Shown: positions 34,072 through 43,120, numbered from the stretch's first letter. The stretch: DNA of 47,229 nt from Gammaproteobacteria bacterium (GCA_029263725.1 JAJUFS010000006.1:1-47229), one strand, 5' to 3'. The notes: generated by a model not told the origin, from the sequence alone. Translations and numbers: made by a program.

Positions 34072-35565
34072 ATGAGCCTGGCAAGGATCTTCAGCCGCGC
34101 GCGGCTCGGCGTGGCGGCGCCGCCGGTGGAAGTGGAAGTGCATCTTTCCGGCGGCCTGCCGGCCTTCAACATCGTCGGCCTGCCCGAGGCCGCGGTGAAG
34201 GAATCGCGCGACCGGGTGCGTTCCGCCATCCTCAACAGTCACTTCGACTTTCCCGCCAGCCGCATCACCGTCAATCTCGCGCCCGCCGACCTTCCAAAGG
34301 AAGGCGGCCGTTTCGACCTGCCCATCGCGCTCGGCGTGCTGGCTGCCGGCGGCCAGGTGCCGGCGGCGGCGCTGCAGGACATCGAATGCCTGGGCGAGCT
34401 TGCGCTGGACGGCACCCTGCGCCCGGTGCGCGGCGTGTTGCCTGCGGCCATCGCCGCGGCGCGGGAAGGCCGCGCGCTGATCGTGCCCACGGGCAACGGC
34501 GAGGAGGCGGCGATCGCCTCCGGCGTTGCCGTGTTCGAGGCCTCCAGTCTGCTGGCGGTGGCTGCCCACCTGCATGGCCGTACGCCCCTGCCGCGCATCG
34601 AGCGCGCGCCGCCGCGCGTGGATGCCACCGAGTGCGCCGATCTTGCCGACGTGCGCGGGCAGTTCCGCGCCCGCCGCGCGCTGGAGATTGCCGCGGCCGG
34701 CGGTCACAGCCTGCTGTTCGTCGGCCCGCCGGGCACCGGCAAGAGCATGCTGGCCGCGCGCCTGCCGGGAATTCTTCCTGCCATGAGCGACGAGGAAGCG
34801 CTGGAAGTGGCGGCGGTCGCTTCCATCAGCGCCGGCGGCTTCGATGCCGCGCAGTTCGGGCGGCGGCCGTTCCGCGCGCCTCATCACACCGCCTCGGGCG
34901 TGGCGCTGGTGGGCGGCGGTTCGCAGCCGCGCCCCGGGGAAATCTCGCTTGCCCATCACGGTGTGCTGTTCCTCGACGAGCTGCCCGAGTTCGATCGCCG
35001 CGTGCTGGAAGTGCTGCGCGAGCCGCTGGAAAGCGGCCGCATCGTGATCTCGCGCGCTGCCCGCCAGGCGGAATTCCCGGCCTGCTTTCAGCTGGTCGCG
35101 GCCATGAATCCCTGTCCCTGCGGTTACCACGGCGATCCTTCCGGGCGTTGCCGCTGCACCGAGGAGCAGGTGGCGCGTTACCGGGGCCGCATTTCCGGCC
35201 CGCTGCTGGATCGCATCGACATGCAGGTGGAAGTGCCGCGGTTGCCGGCGCAGGAGCTGGCGCGCCTGCCCGCGGGTGAAGCATCCAAAGCCGTGCGCGC
35301 CCGCGTGGAGGCGGCGCGCGAGCGGCAGCGGGCGCGCGGCATGCCGAATGCGCGGCTGGAAGGCGAAAGCCTGCGCGAACATGCCGCCTTGCCGGCGGCC
35401 GGCGTGCAGTTGCTGGAGCAGGCGGCGGCACGGCTGGGGCTGTCGGCCCGCGCTCACGACCGCATCCGGCGGGTCGCGCGGACCATCGCGGACCTCGCCG
35501 GGCAGGCGAACATCGGCGTCGAGCACCTGGCCGAGGCCATCGGTTTCCGCAGTCCGGAGCGCTGA
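34072..35565 (+). CDS. comM: YifB/ComM-type AAA+ ATPase (Mg-chelatase-like)
   Basis: A 497-residue AAA+ protein. The N-terminal Lon-protease-like region (VEVHLSGGLPAFNIVGLPEAAVKE) is followed by Walker A GPPGTGKS at 218-225, HHTASGVALVGGG, Walker B VLFLDELPEF and a zinc-like Cys cluster (NPCPCGYHGDPSGRCRCTEEQ). ComM is a hexameric helicase that promotes branch migration during natural transformation, and the gene exists widely in non-competent species too. The ATG has a GGGAG site; a TAGACT box at 34037-34042 may be the -10. Confidence 0.93.
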   Translation: MSLARIFSRARLGVAAPPVEVEVHLSGGLPAFNIVGLPEAAVKESRDRVRSAILNSHFDFPASRITVNLAPADLPKEGGRFDLPIALGVLAAGGQVPAAALQDIECLGELALDGTLRPVRGVLPAAIAAAREGRALIVPTGNGEEAAIASGVAVFEASSLLAVAAHLHGRTPLPRIERAPPRVDATECADLADVRGQFRARRALEIAAAGGHSLLFVGPPGTGKSMLAARLPGILPAMSDEEALEVAAVASISAGGFDAAQFGRRPFRAPHHTASGVALVGGGSQPRPGEISLAHHGVLFLDELPEFDRRVLEVLREPLESGRIVISRAARQAEFPACFQLVAAMNPCPCGYHGDPSGRCRCTEEQVARYRGRISGPLLDRIDMQVEVPRLPAQELARLPAGEASKAVRARVEAARERQRARGMPNARLEGESLREHAALPAAGVQLLEQAAARLGLSARAHDRIRRVARTIADLAGQANIGVEHLAEAIGFRSPER

Positions 35566-35580
35566 ACCGGTTACCGGTTC
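35564..35580. terminator. Hairpin at the comM stop codon
   Basis: GAACCGG and CCGGTTC pair around TTA, beginning inside the comM stop codon. There is no T-run. It might be a weak terminator or processing site before the GGDEF gene. Confidence 0.35.
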
Positions 35581-35661
35581 GGTGGGTCCCCGGGGCGCAA
35601 AGATGCTTTCCTGGCAGATTTGGTTATATTCTCCCGTTGCTGGCGGCGGGGAGGGGGAGCC

Positions 35662-37719
35662 ATGCCGGGGGAGCAGCAAGCACCGCACTTTCGCACCATC
35701 GAGCAGCGACTGCTGCACGTCGTGCTCCGGAACAATCCTTTCGCGCAGATGGTTGGCGTGCTGTTCGGCGGCTTCGGCGTGATCGGACTGCACGATTACA
35801 CCTCGCCGCTGCGGCTGTACGGCTGGTTCAGCGTGCTGGTGCTCGTCATGCTGCACCGGCTGTGGGCGATCCGCCGCTATGCGCGCACCGGCAACTACGA
35901 CACGCCCGATGTCGAGGCCATGCGGCGGCGCTTCACGGTCGGCGCCTTCGCCTCGGGCACGCTGTGGGCATCGCTGCCATGGATCGTGCAGGCGGAGACC
36001 ACCGAGGCGGTGTTCTTCATCGCCATGCTCATGGTCGGCATGCTGGCCGGCGCGACCGCCGCGTTCGGTTTCGTGCGCCGCTTCTTCCTTGCCTTCACCC
36101 TGCCGCTGTTCGCATCGCTGACCGTCTACATGCTGCTCAACCCGGTGCCCATCGGCCGGCTGTCGGCGTTCGCGCTGCTGGTGTTCTACCTGCTCATCAT
36201 CAAGGGCTCGGGCATGGTGGCGCACGAACTTCGCAACCACCTGCGCGCGCACTTCGATGCCGACCTGCATCGCAAGGGCGTGGAACGCCAGGCGGCGGAG
36301 CTCGCCAGCGCCAACGCCGCCAACCTCCGGCGGCGCGAGATGCTGGAAGGCATGCTGCGCATCGCGACGCTGCCGGAGACAGACACCATGCGCAAGCTCG
36401 AGCAGCTGCTCGAGTTCGGCTGCCGCGCGCTTGGCCTGCGCGTTGGCGTGATCGCCGAAACCCGCGACGGCGAGCGGCGGCTCTTCGCGAAACACGATCC
36501 CCACGGACAGACGGACCTCGCCGCGCTGCCGCTGCATGTCACGCTGTGCTCGCAGGTCATCGAGCGCGACGAGGCGTTCAGCTTCGCGAATCATGAAGAA
36601 GCCGCAGCAAGGCTGCCCGCCGATTACCAGGGCAAGCGCGTCGGCGCCTTCATCGGCGCGCGCGTGCACATCTCGGAAGGACTGTTCGGCACGGTCTGCT
36701 TCCACGACGTCGCCGAGCGCCATGTGCCGTTCACGGACACCGAGGAGAACTTCGTGCGGCTGCTGGCCAGCTGGATGGGCGCGGAGCTGTCGGAGTACTT
36801 CATGCAGCGGCGGCTGCGCGCCAAGGAACGGCAGCTGTCCACGCTGGCGGATGCCATGCCCTGCGGCATGGCGGCGCTGGATGCGGGCGGCCGGCTGCTG
36901 TACGCCAATCGCCTGTTCGCCGCCACCTTCAACGTCGAGGACATGCCGCTCATCGGCCGGCATGTCAGCGAGCTTTTCCACGGTTCGCCAGAATTCTCCG
37001 CGCTGGTCACCGAGCAGGTGACCAGCCGGCAGCCCGCGGAATTCGAATACCGCCGGCCCGGCGGGGACGAGGAGCGCATCTATCGCATCAGTCTCGTGCC
37101 CAACACCGACGAGGACGGCACGCAAGGCGGCTGCTTCGTGCTGACGCTGGACATCACCCAGGACAAGGCGCTGCAGTCCGAGCTGGAGCTGAAGGCCTCG
37201 CTGGATCCGCTGACGCGCATCTACAACCGCAAGTACCTGGAGGAAACGCTCGACCAGGTGCTCTCCGACCGGCGCCGCCGCAAGCCGGTGTACGTGGCGT
37301 TGCTCGACCTGGACGGCTTCAAGCAGATCAACGACAGCGCCGGCCACGATGCAGGCGACGCGATCCTGCGCGAGGTGGCCGTCACGTTGCGCGACGCCCT
37401 GCGCAAGCAGGACCTGCTGGCGCGTTATGGCGGCGATGAATTCGTCGCGCTGCTGCATTGCCTGGACGACGAGGACCTTGCCGATACCTGCGAGAAGCTG
37501 CTGCAGGCGATCAGCGGCCGCAGCTTCCATTACGGCGGCAACGACTATCATGTCGGCGTGAGCATTGGCGCGACGCGCATTCGCCGCGGCGAGCCCATGC
37601 ACCATCTGCTGGTGCGCGCCGACAGCGCCATGTATCTCGCCAAGCGGCGCGGCCGCAATCGCGTCGAGATCGTTCCCGCCGACGAATCCGCGGTGCGCAT
37701 CCGCAATCGCACCGCCTGA
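35662..37719 (+). CDS. Membrane GAF-PAS-GGDEF diguanylate cyclase
   Basis: A 685-residue protein. About five hydrophobic segments occupy residues 25-190. A GAF domain follows (about 230-380), then PAS (about 390-510; LADAMPCGMAALDAGGRLLYAN), then GGDEF (520-685; SLDPLTRIYNRKYLEE). The active motif GGDEF is intact at 590-594, and an RxxD inhibitory site (RKQD, 581-584) lies five residues before it, so it should make cyclic-di-GMP and be product-inhibited. The ATG has a GGAGGGGG site, and TATATT at 35625-35630 may be the -10. The sensed signal is unknown. Confidence 0.92.
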   Translation: MPGEQQAPHFRTIEQRLLHVVLRNNPFAQMVGVLFGGFGVIGLHDYTSPLRLYGWFSVLVLVMLHRLWAIRRYARTGNYDTPDVEAMRRRFTVGAFASGTLWASLPWIVQAETTEAVFFIAMLMVGMLAGATAAFGFVRRFFLAFTLPLFASLTVYMLLNPVPIGRLSAFALLVFYLLIIKGSGMVAHELRNHLRAHFDADLHRKGVERQAAELASANAANLRRREMLEGMLRIATLPETDTMRKLEQLLEFGCRALGLRVGVIAETRDGERRLFAKHDPHGQTDLAALPLHVTLCSQVIERDEAFSFANHEEAAARLPADYQGKRVGAFIGARVHISEGLFGTVCFHDVAERHVPFTDTEENFVRLLASWMGAELSEYFMQRRLRAKERQLSTLADAMPCGMAALDAGGRLLYANRLFAATFNVEDMPLIGRHVSELFHGSPEFSALVTEQVTSRQPAEFEYRRPGGDEERIYRISLVPNTDEDGTQGGCFVLTLDITQDKALQSELELKASLDPLTRIYNRKYLEETLDQVLSDRRRRKPVYVALLDLDGFKQINDSAGHDAGDAILREVAVTLRDALRKQDLLARYGGDEFVALLHCLDDEDLADTCEKLLQAISGRSFHYGGNDYHVGVSIGATRIRRGEPMHHLLVRADSAMYLAKRRGRNRVEIVPADESAVRIRNRTA

Positions 37720-37768
37720 TACTTCGCAGTTCGAGAATTTCAAGACTGGCGGGACGGACGCGCGCCGG

Positions 37769-37774
37769 TAGAAT
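37769..37774 (+). promoter_or_regulatory. -10 element of rep
   Basis: TAGAAT lies nine bases before the rep ATG, which would put the start point within about three bases of the ATG. There is no ribosome site, so the message may be nearly leaderless. No clear -35 is seen. Confidence 0.4.
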
Positions 37775-37783
37775 AGCGCGCCT

Positions 37784-39808
37784 ATGTCTGCCGTCCGCTC
37801 ACCCTCGCTCAATCCCCGCCAGCGCGAAGCCGTGCGTCACATCGACGGCCCCTTGCTGGTGCTCGCCGGCGCGGGCAGCGGCAAGACGCGCGTGATCACC
37901 GAGAAGATCGCCTATCTCATTCGCGATTGCGGCCATCGCCCCGAGCAGATCGCTGCAGTGACCTTCACCAACAAGGCGGCGCGTGAAATGAAGGCGCGCA
38001 CCCGCGCGCTGCTCGGCGAGGACGCTTCCAGGGGCCTGGCGGTTTCCACGTTCCACACGCTCGGCCTGCGCATGCTGCAGCAGGAACACAAGGCGCTCGG
38101 CTACCGGCGCAACTTCACCATCTTCGATGCCGAGGATGCGCGCGCGCTGGTCACCGAGATCCTCAAGAGCGAGCGGCTGGATACCAGCGATCTCATCGAT
38201 CGCATGCTCTGGCAGATCTCCGGCTGGAAGAGCGACTCGGTGGCGCCCGAGCTTGCGATGCAGCAGGCGGTGGATGCGAAGGACATGCAGGCGGCGCGCG
38301 TCTATGCCGCCTATGATCGCGCGCTGCGCGCCTACAACGCCTTCGACTTCGACGATCTCATCGCCAAGCCCGTGCAGTTGCTGGAAGGCGACAGCGAGGT
38401 GCGCGAGCGCTGGCAGAACCGCTTCCGCTACCTGCTGGTCGACGAATACCAGGACACCAATGACGCGCAGTACCGCATGCTGAAGCTGCTCGCCGGCGTG
38501 CGCGCGGCATTCACTGTGGTGGGCGACGATGACCAGTCCATCTACGCCTGGCGCGGCGCGCGGCCGGAAAACCTGGCGCGCCTTGCCGAGGACTTTCCCG
38601 CGCTCACCGTCATCAAGCTGGAACAGAACTATCGTTCCACCTCGCGCATCCTGCGCGTCGCGAACACGCTGATCGCCAACAACCCGCACGTCTTCGAGAA
38701 GCGCCTGTGGTCGGAGATGGGCGAGGGCGACGAGGTGCGCGTGTTCGCCTGCAAGGACGCGCAGCATGAGGTCGAGCGCGTGGTCACCGATCTCGTGCAC
38801 ACGAAACTGCAGAAGGGCCTGTCGTTCCGCGACTTCGCCATTCTCTATCGCAGCAATCACCAGTCGCGCTTCTTCGAGAAGGCGCTGCGCGAGCATCACG
38901 TGCCGTATCACCTTTCCGGCGGCATGTCGTTCTTCGATCGCGGCGAGGTGCGCGATGTGATCGCCTACCTGCGCCTGCTGGTGAATCCGGACGATGACAG
39001 CGCCTTCCTGCGCATCGTCAACGTGCCGCGGCGAGAGATCGGCACCGCCACCCTGGAAAAGCTTTCCGAGTACGCAAGCCGCAGGAAGGTGAGCCTCGTC
39101 TCCGCCTGCTTCGAGATGGGTCTTGCCGAGTTCCTGCAGGAGCGCATCGTCGCGAGGGTGCGCGAGTTCGCGCACTGGGTCAGCTACTGGTCGGAGCGCA
39201 TGGAGAGCGAGATCAGCGTCGGCCTCATCGAGGAACTGCTCGCCGACATCGGCTACCGCGACTGGCTGGAGGAGAGCGCGCGCGATCCGGACAAGGCCAG
39301 GCGGCGCTGGGAGAACGTCGAGGAGCTGCTGTCGTGGATGGGCAACATTCTCAAGAGCAACGACGGCGAGATGTCGCTGGGCGACGTGCTGGCGCGCATG
39401 AGCCTGATCGACCGGCTGGATCGCAACGGCGACGATGACCCGGGCGACGTGGTGCAGCTCATGACCCTGCACGCCGCCAAGGGACTGGAGTTTCCGTACG
39501 TGTACCTCGTCGGCGTCGAGGAGGAGATCCTGCCGCACCGGAACAGCATCGAGGCGGACACCATCGAGGAAGAGCGCCGCCTGATGTACGTCGGCATCAC
39601 CCGCGCGCAGCGCCAGCTGACCATCAGCTACGCCGAGCAGCGCCGCCGCTACGGCGAGGACTTCGATTGCGAGCCGTCGCGTTTCCTCAAGGAGCTGCCC
39701 GAGAACGACCTGTACTGGGAAGGCGGCGGCAAGGAACGCTCCCGCGAGGAGAAGGTCGCCACCGGCCGCGCCACGCTCGCCGGCCTGAAGAGCCTGCTGG
39801 AAGGCTAG
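37784..39808 (+). CDS. rep: ATP-dependent DNA helicase Rep
   Basis: A 674-residue superfamily 1A helicase, equal in length to E. coli Rep, which moves 3'-5' on single-stranded DNA and clears proteins ahead of forks. Walker A GAGSGKT is at 29-35; LLVDEYQDTN (motif II), DDDQSIYAWRGA (III), LEQNYRST (IV), TLHAAKGLEFPYVYLVGVEE (V) and RRLMYVGITRA (VI) are all intact. The C-terminal tail is short, as in Rep and unlike UvrD. A bidirectional terminator follows. Confidence 0.96.
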   Translation: MSAVRSPSLNPRQREAVRHIDGPLLVLAGAGSGKTRVITEKIAYLIRDCGHRPEQIAAVTFTNKAAREMKARTRALLGEDASRGLAVSTFHTLGLRMLQQEHKALGYRRNFTIFDAEDARALVTEILKSERLDTSDLIDRMLWQISGWKSDSVAPELAMQQAVDAKDMQAARVYAAYDRALRAYNAFDFDDLIAKPVQLLEGDSEVRERWQNRFRYLLVDEYQDTNDAQYRMLKLLAGVRAAFTVVGDDDQSIYAWRGARPENLARLAEDFPALTVIKLEQNYRSTSRILRVANTLIANNPHVFEKRLWSEMGEGDEVRVFACKDAQHEVERVVTDLVHTKLQKGLSFRDFAILYRSNHQSRFFEKALREHHVPYHLSGGMSFFDRGEVRDVIAYLRLLVNPDDDSAFLRIVNVPRREIGTATLEKLSEYASRRKVSLVSACFEMGLAEFLQERIVARVREFAHWVSYWSERMESEISVGLIEELLADIGYRDWLEESARDPDKARRRWENVEELLSWMGNILKSNDGEMSLGDVLARMSLIDRLDRNGDDDPGDVVQLMTLHAAKGLEFPYVYLVGVEEEILPHRNSIEADTIEEERRLMYVGITRAQRQLTISYAEQRRRYGEDFDCEPSRFLKELPENDLYWEGGGKERSREEKVATGRATLAGLKSLLEG

Positions 39809-39840
39809 CCGGTCGCCGTGATCGAGACATGCAGGCAACG

Positions 39841-39867
39841 AAAAAGCCGCCTCGAAGGCGGCTTTTT
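39841..39867. terminator. Bidirectional terminator between rep and cytochrome c5 gene
   Basis: AAAAAGCCGCCT (39841-39852) and AGGCGGCTTTTT (39856-39867) form a perfect stem with a CGA loop and T-runs on both strands, between convergent genes. Confidence 0.92.
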
Positions 39868-39884
39868 CGTGGAAGACGCGAGGC

Positions 39885-40400
39885 TCAGCGGGACTGCTCG
39901 ACCATGTAATCCACTGCGGCCTTGACCTGCTCATCGGAGAGGTCCATGCGGCCACCCTTGGGCGGCATGATGCCGGTGTTGCCGGTGAAGCCTTCAAGGG
40001 AGTGCTGGTAGAGCACCTCCATGCCCTTGGCGATGCGCGGCTCCCACTGCGCCTTGTCGCCCGGACGCGGCGCGCCGGCAGCGCCGGTGCCGTGGCAGGC
40101 AAAGCAGGCCTGGGTGAATACCGCCTCGCCGCTGACCTCGGCGTCCGCTTCCCTGGCCTGCTCGGCGCCGGAGGGCGCGGTGGTGACCGGGGCGGGACGC
40201 GGGTTGTCGGTGGTGGCCACTTCGCCGATGGGACGGATGCGGTCGGTAACCGCCTGCTGGGCCAGCGGATTCTCCAGGTTGTCCGGATCCAGGTGCGCTT
40301 TCTCGACGCCGGTCGCAATGAAGAAGATCACAATAGTCATCGCCACAAGGGCGCCGATCACGATAAGAAAGGTGTCGAGAAACTTGCGGTCCTGATCCAT
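39885..40400 (-). CDS. Membrane-anchored cytochrome c5-type monoheme protein
   Basis: A 171-residue c-type cytochrome. An uncleaved N-terminal helix at 11-30 anchors it, a Pro/Ala-rich linker follows, and the heme site is CFACH at 99-103 with Met145 in IMPPKGG as probable axial ligand. The fold and end (SDEQVKAAVDYMVEQS) match cytochrome c5, an electron carrier in the periplasm. The start at ATG 40400 was chosen because the hydrophobic segment follows at a normal distance; the frame runs 32 codons further upstream. It might feed a terminal oxidase or peroxidase not seen here. Confidence 0.85.
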   Translation of the reverse strand: MDQDRKFLDTFLIVIGALVAMTIVIFFIATGVEKAHLDPDNLENPLAQQAVTDRIRPIGEVATTDNPRPAPVTTAPSGAEQAREADAEVSGEAVFTQACFACHGTGAAGAPRPGDKAQWEPRIAKGMEVLYQHSLEGFTGNTGIMPPKGGRMDLSDEQVKAAVDYMVEQSR

Positions 40401-40538
40401 CGTCTTGTCCGTCGGTTGCTTGGGGAGTGGCCGCGCGGGCCCGGGTCGGGGCGCAAGTATACTGGGTCCCGCCCTGAGGCGAAACACTGGCCACATCCGC
40501 CCTGAAGGCGCAAAACATTGACATCAAAGGAGTTAACC

Positions 40539-41015
40539 ATGCGGCAGCTGTTGCTCGGATTGCTCGTTGCCCTGTTCGCGCTGCCGGTGCTTGCCGAGGA
40601 GCCGGTGATCTACGTGGTGCGCCATGCCGAGAAGCTGGCGGGCGATGATCCCGAGCTCAGCGAGCAGGGCAGATGGCGGGCGGCGCGGCTCGCGGACCGG
40701 CTTGCCGATGCCGGCATCGAGCGCATCTTCAGCACCGACACGAAGCGCACGCGCGCGACCGCCGCGCCGCTGGCGGAGAAGCTCGGGCTGGAAATCGAGC
40801 TATACGATCACCGCAGGCAGCACGAGCTGGCCGCGAGACTGCGCGCGGGCAGCGAAACCGTGCTGGTGGTCGGCCACAGCAACACCATCGACACGTTCGT
40901 GAAGGCGCTGGGCGCCGATCCCGGCCCGCCGGTGGGCGATGACGAATACGACCGGCTCTACGCCGTCCGTCTCGCGCCGCTCGCCGCGGAGCTCGAACGC
41001 TACGCGGTGGAATGA
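40539..41015 (+). CDS. Exported histidine phosphatase
   Basis: A 158-residue protein of the histidine phosphatase (phosphoglycerate mutase) superfamily. A signal peptide of about 19 residues (MRQLLLGLLVALFALPVLA) precedes the catalytic RHAE with His29; the second His is 113 in VVGHSNT. SEQGRWRAARLADRL and IFSTDTKRTRATAAPL match the family. A periplasmic phosphatase is expected; the substrate is unknown. The ATG has a strong AAAGGAG site. Its last 16 bases overlap the end of the leftward recombinase-like gene. Confidence 0.85.
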   Translation: MRQLLLGLLVALFALPVLAEEPVIYVVRHAEKLAGDDPELSEQGRWRAARLADRLADAGIERIFSTDTKRTRATAAPLAEKLGLEIELYDHRRQHELAARLRAGSETVLVVGHSNTIDTFVKALGADPGPPVGDDEYDRLYAVRLAPLAAELERYAVE

Positions 41016-41653
41016 CCGGGCAGGAAGTCCGCGAACACCTGGCGGGGCTCGGGAATGAGGTGACGGATCTTGCGGCTGATGGTCTCCGCCTTGCGGATGC
41101 CGGTGAGCTGCATGATTTCGTGGCGGCTGAGGCCGCGCTGCCACAGCCGCACGATGTAGGTATCGCGCAGCACGTGCGGGCTGTGATGCTGCAGGCCGGC
41201 GCGGTCCAGCAGCTCGCGCAGCTGGCGGTTCATGCCGGAGGGCAGGAGGTCGGCGGAACCCGGGCTGCGCGGCGTCATCGCGAACGGCCGGCCGTGGTTG
41301 TTCACGAACAGCGGCGCCTTGGCCTCGAAGCCGCGGAAGCGGTTCGCCTCCGTGCGGTCCCAGCCGAGCTCCGCGCGCCAGTGCAGCCATGTCTCCAGCG
41401 ATGCCACGAAGGCCGGGTCGCGCAGCCAGGCGGTGCGGGCCAGCCCATTGAAGGCGAACGCGGCGGGAAGCACGAAGCGTTCCCGCCACTCGCCATCCAC
41501 CGTCAGCACATGCTGGACCTCGAGCAGCGAGAGCTCGGTGGCCGTGAATCCCCAGTACAACGCCGCGCGCACCAGCGCCGCGTCGCGCGCCGCGAACTCC
41601 GTGGCGTCCGCGGCGCGATACAGGGCTTCGAGCTCGGCGTCGCTCAGCGTCAT
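41000..41653 (-). CDS. Degenerate tyrosine-recombinase-like protein
   Basis: A 217-residue protein resembling only the catalytic domain of phage integrases. HVLRDTYIVRLWQRG (HxxR at 160-163) and LSRHEIMQLTGIRKAETI follow the family pattern, but the first Arg is Thr38 in GFTATEL, the box III His of LGH is Ile, and the nucleophile Tyr is absent (about Arg194). The N-terminal core-binding domain is missing too. It is therefore probably not an active recombinase. Its ATG overlaps the stop of the stomatin gene (ATGA), so it is translated with the nfeD-stomatin unit. A DNA-binding or other structural role is possible. Confidence 0.65.
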   Translation of the reverse strand: MTLSDAELEALYRAADATEFAARDAALVRAALYWGFTATELSLLEVQHVLTVDGEWRERFVLPAAFAFNGLARTAWLRDPAFVASLETWLHWRAELGWDRTEANRFRGFEAKAPLFVNNHGRPFAMTPRSPGSADLLPSGMNRQLRELLDRAGLQHHSPHVLRDTYIVRLWQRGLSRHEIMQLTGIRKAETISRKIRHLIPEPRQVFADFLPGHSTA

Positions 41654-42612
41654 GCGCTCTTCGTCACCGGCAGCTTGCCGAGCAGGTCGCTCATCGAGCC
41701 GACCGAGGCCATCAGGCTGCTGGCCTCGTAGGGCAGGAACACGCGCTCGCCGTCCTTCGCGATGTTCGGCAGCGTCTCCATGTATTCCAGCGCAATGAGA
41801 TAGGCGACCACGTCGCGCGGCTGCAGGCGATCACTGCCGGCCTTGAGGATGAGGTCGATGGCTTCCTGCTGGCCGCTGGCGCGCAGCACCGCGGACTCGC
41901 GCTCGCCCTCGGCGCGCAGGATGGCCGCTTCCTTGTCGCCCTCGGCTTCGCGGATGGCGGCCTCGCGGTGACCCTCGGCGCGCAGGATCTGCGCGCGCTT
42001 CTCGCGCTCGGCGATCATCTGCTGGCGCATGGCGTCCTCGACCTCGCGCGGGAAGGCGATATCCTGGATTTCCACGCGCGTCACCTTCACGCCCCACTTG
42101 TTGCCGGCCGCGTCCAGCACCACTTCCAGCGCCGAATTGATCTGGTCGCGCGATTCGAACAGCGTGTCGAGATCCATCTTGCCGATCTCGTTCCTCAGCG
42201 AGGTCTTGGCCAGCACCTCGATGGCCTGCACCAGGTTGTCGACCGCGTACACCGCCTGGCGCGGATCGATGATCTGGTAGTAGAGCGCGCCGTTGACGGT
42301 CACGGTGACGTTGTCCTTCGTGACCGCGGACTGCGCCGGGAAGTCCAGCAGCGCCTCGCGCATGTCGATCAGCGTGGTGTGCTCGATGATGGTCATCTGT
42401 TCGCCGAGCACCCGCTTGCGGGTGATGGCGCGCGGCTGGTCGATGAACGGCACGATGAAGTTGATGCCGGGCGAGAGCGTGCGGTGATACTCGCCGAGGC
42501 GCTCGATCACCATGCTTTCCGACTGCTGCACGATCTTCAGGCCGCGGATGACGACGATCACCGCCAGCACGGCCAGCGCGACGATGATGAGAGTGCCCAT
42601 GGTTATCTGCAT
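41650..42612 (-). CDS. qmcA: Stomatin/prohibitin (SPFH) protein QmcA-like
   Basis: A 320-residue membrane protein with one N-terminal helix (residues 5-24) and an SPFH domain (IERLGEYHRTLSPGINFIVPF; TKDNVTVTVNGALYYQIIDP). A long Ala/Glu-rich coiled coil (EKRAQILRAEGHREAAIREAEGDKEAAILRAEGERES) follows at about 215-260. SPFH proteins form large membrane rings and partner with NfeD-type proteins in membrane quality control. The first ATG is preferred, with a GGGGA site; another ATG four codons later is possible. It lies 23 bases downstream of the nfeD-like gene. Confidence 0.93.
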   Translation of the reverse strand: MQITMGTLIIVALAVLAVIVVIRGLKIVQQSESMVIERLGEYHRTLSPGINFIVPFIDQPRAITRKRVLGEQMTIIEHTTLIDMREALLDFPAQSAVTKDNVTVTVNGALYYQIIDPRQAVYAVDNLVQAIEVLAKTSLRNEIGKMDLDTLFESRDQINSALEVVLDAAGNKWGVKVTRVEIQDIAFPREVEDAMRQQMIAEREKRAQILRAEGHREAAIREAEGDKEAAILRAEGERESAVLRASGQQEAIDLILKAGSDRLQPRDVVAYLIALEYMETLPNIAKDGERVFLPYEASSLMASVGSMSDLLGKLPVTKSA

Positions 42613-42635
42613 GTTTCTATCCCCAGGTGTGTGTC

Positions 42636-43079
42636 TCAGATTCGTTCGACGATGGCGGTAAGGCCGCGCATCTCCAGCACCCGTACCAGCTCGCCGGCGC
42701 GCAGCGGGTCGCCCTCGGTGCTTGCGGCCGGGAAGAAATCGCCATCGATGCGGATGCCGTGGCGGCTGCCGTACTCCACGACGGTGTACTCGGCGTCGCG
42801 CCAGACGCCGTCGCCGACCAGCGCGCGCGTGCCGGTGGCCTTGAAGCGGCGGCGGTAGAAGGTCATGAACACCGGCACGAACAGCGCCGCGGCGATGCCG
42901 TAGACCAGCAGTTGCATGTTGAGGCCCAGGTCTGCGGTGGCGGCGACGAGTCCCGTGGCCAGTGCTGCCGCGCCCAGCGCCAGCAGCACGAACTCCGTGC
43001 CAATGACTTCTGCGATGATCAGCAGCAGCCCCAGCGCCAGCCAGACGTGCCAGGCGGCGATGTCGAAGGATACGGCCAT
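42636..43079 (-). CDS. NfeD-like membrane protein
   Basis: A 147-residue protein with two to three membrane helices (about 12-80) and a C-terminal OB-fold domain (ALVGDGVWRDAEYTVVEYGSRHGIRIDG; GELVRVLEMRGLTAIVERI). Such short NfeD proteins pair with stomatins; the pair is a common operon. The ATG at 43079 has an AGAGGGA site. It heads the leftward nfeD-qmcA-recombinase-like unit with a promoter and hairpin just upstream. Confidence 0.9.
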   Translation of the reverse strand: MAVSFDIAAWHVWLALGLLLIIAEVIGTEFVLLALGAAALATGLVAATADLGLNMQLLVYGIAAALFVPVFMTFYRRRFKATGTRALVGDGVWRDAEYTVVEYGSRHGIRIDGDFFPAASTEGDPLRAGELVRVLEMRGLTAIVERI

Positions 43080-43097
43080 TCTTGGTCCCTCTTTCAA

Positions 43098-43119
43098 AAA
43101 TCGGCGAAAACGCCGATTT
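43098..43119. terminator. Terminator-like hairpin in front of nfeD
   Basis: AAATCGGCG and CGCCGATTT pair perfectly around four bases. On the minus strand five T follow the stem, like an intrinsic terminator, about 19 bases before the nfeD ATG. It may stop read-through or be an attenuator. Confidence 0.5.
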
Positions 43120-43120
43120 G

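Noticed and set aside
35605-35632. Sigma-54 promoter for the GGDEF gene (TGGCAG region)
   Set aside because: The -12 GC element is missing; TATATT at 35625-35630 is a simpler sigma-70 candidate.
34051-37812. A 1253-codon open frame antisense to comM and the GGDEF gene
   Set aside because: It is a by-product of high GC and biased third positions: the opposite strand carries intact ComM and diguanylate cyclase motifs, and the antisense product is Arg/His/Gln-rich with no domain.
37799-40318. An 839-codon open frame antisense to rep
   Set aside because: Rep has all helicase motifs on the other strand; the antisense frame has no start signal and unnatural composition.
40514-40527. Possible FNR-type box near TTGACATCAA before the histidine phosphatase
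   Set aside because: The half-sites abut with no four-base spacer, so it does not fit the consensus.
41000-41653. Evidence of an integrated prophage or island from the integrase-like gene
   Set aside because: It lacks catalytic residues, no phage or transfer gene is nearby, no att direct repeats were seen and it is coupled to housekeeping genes.
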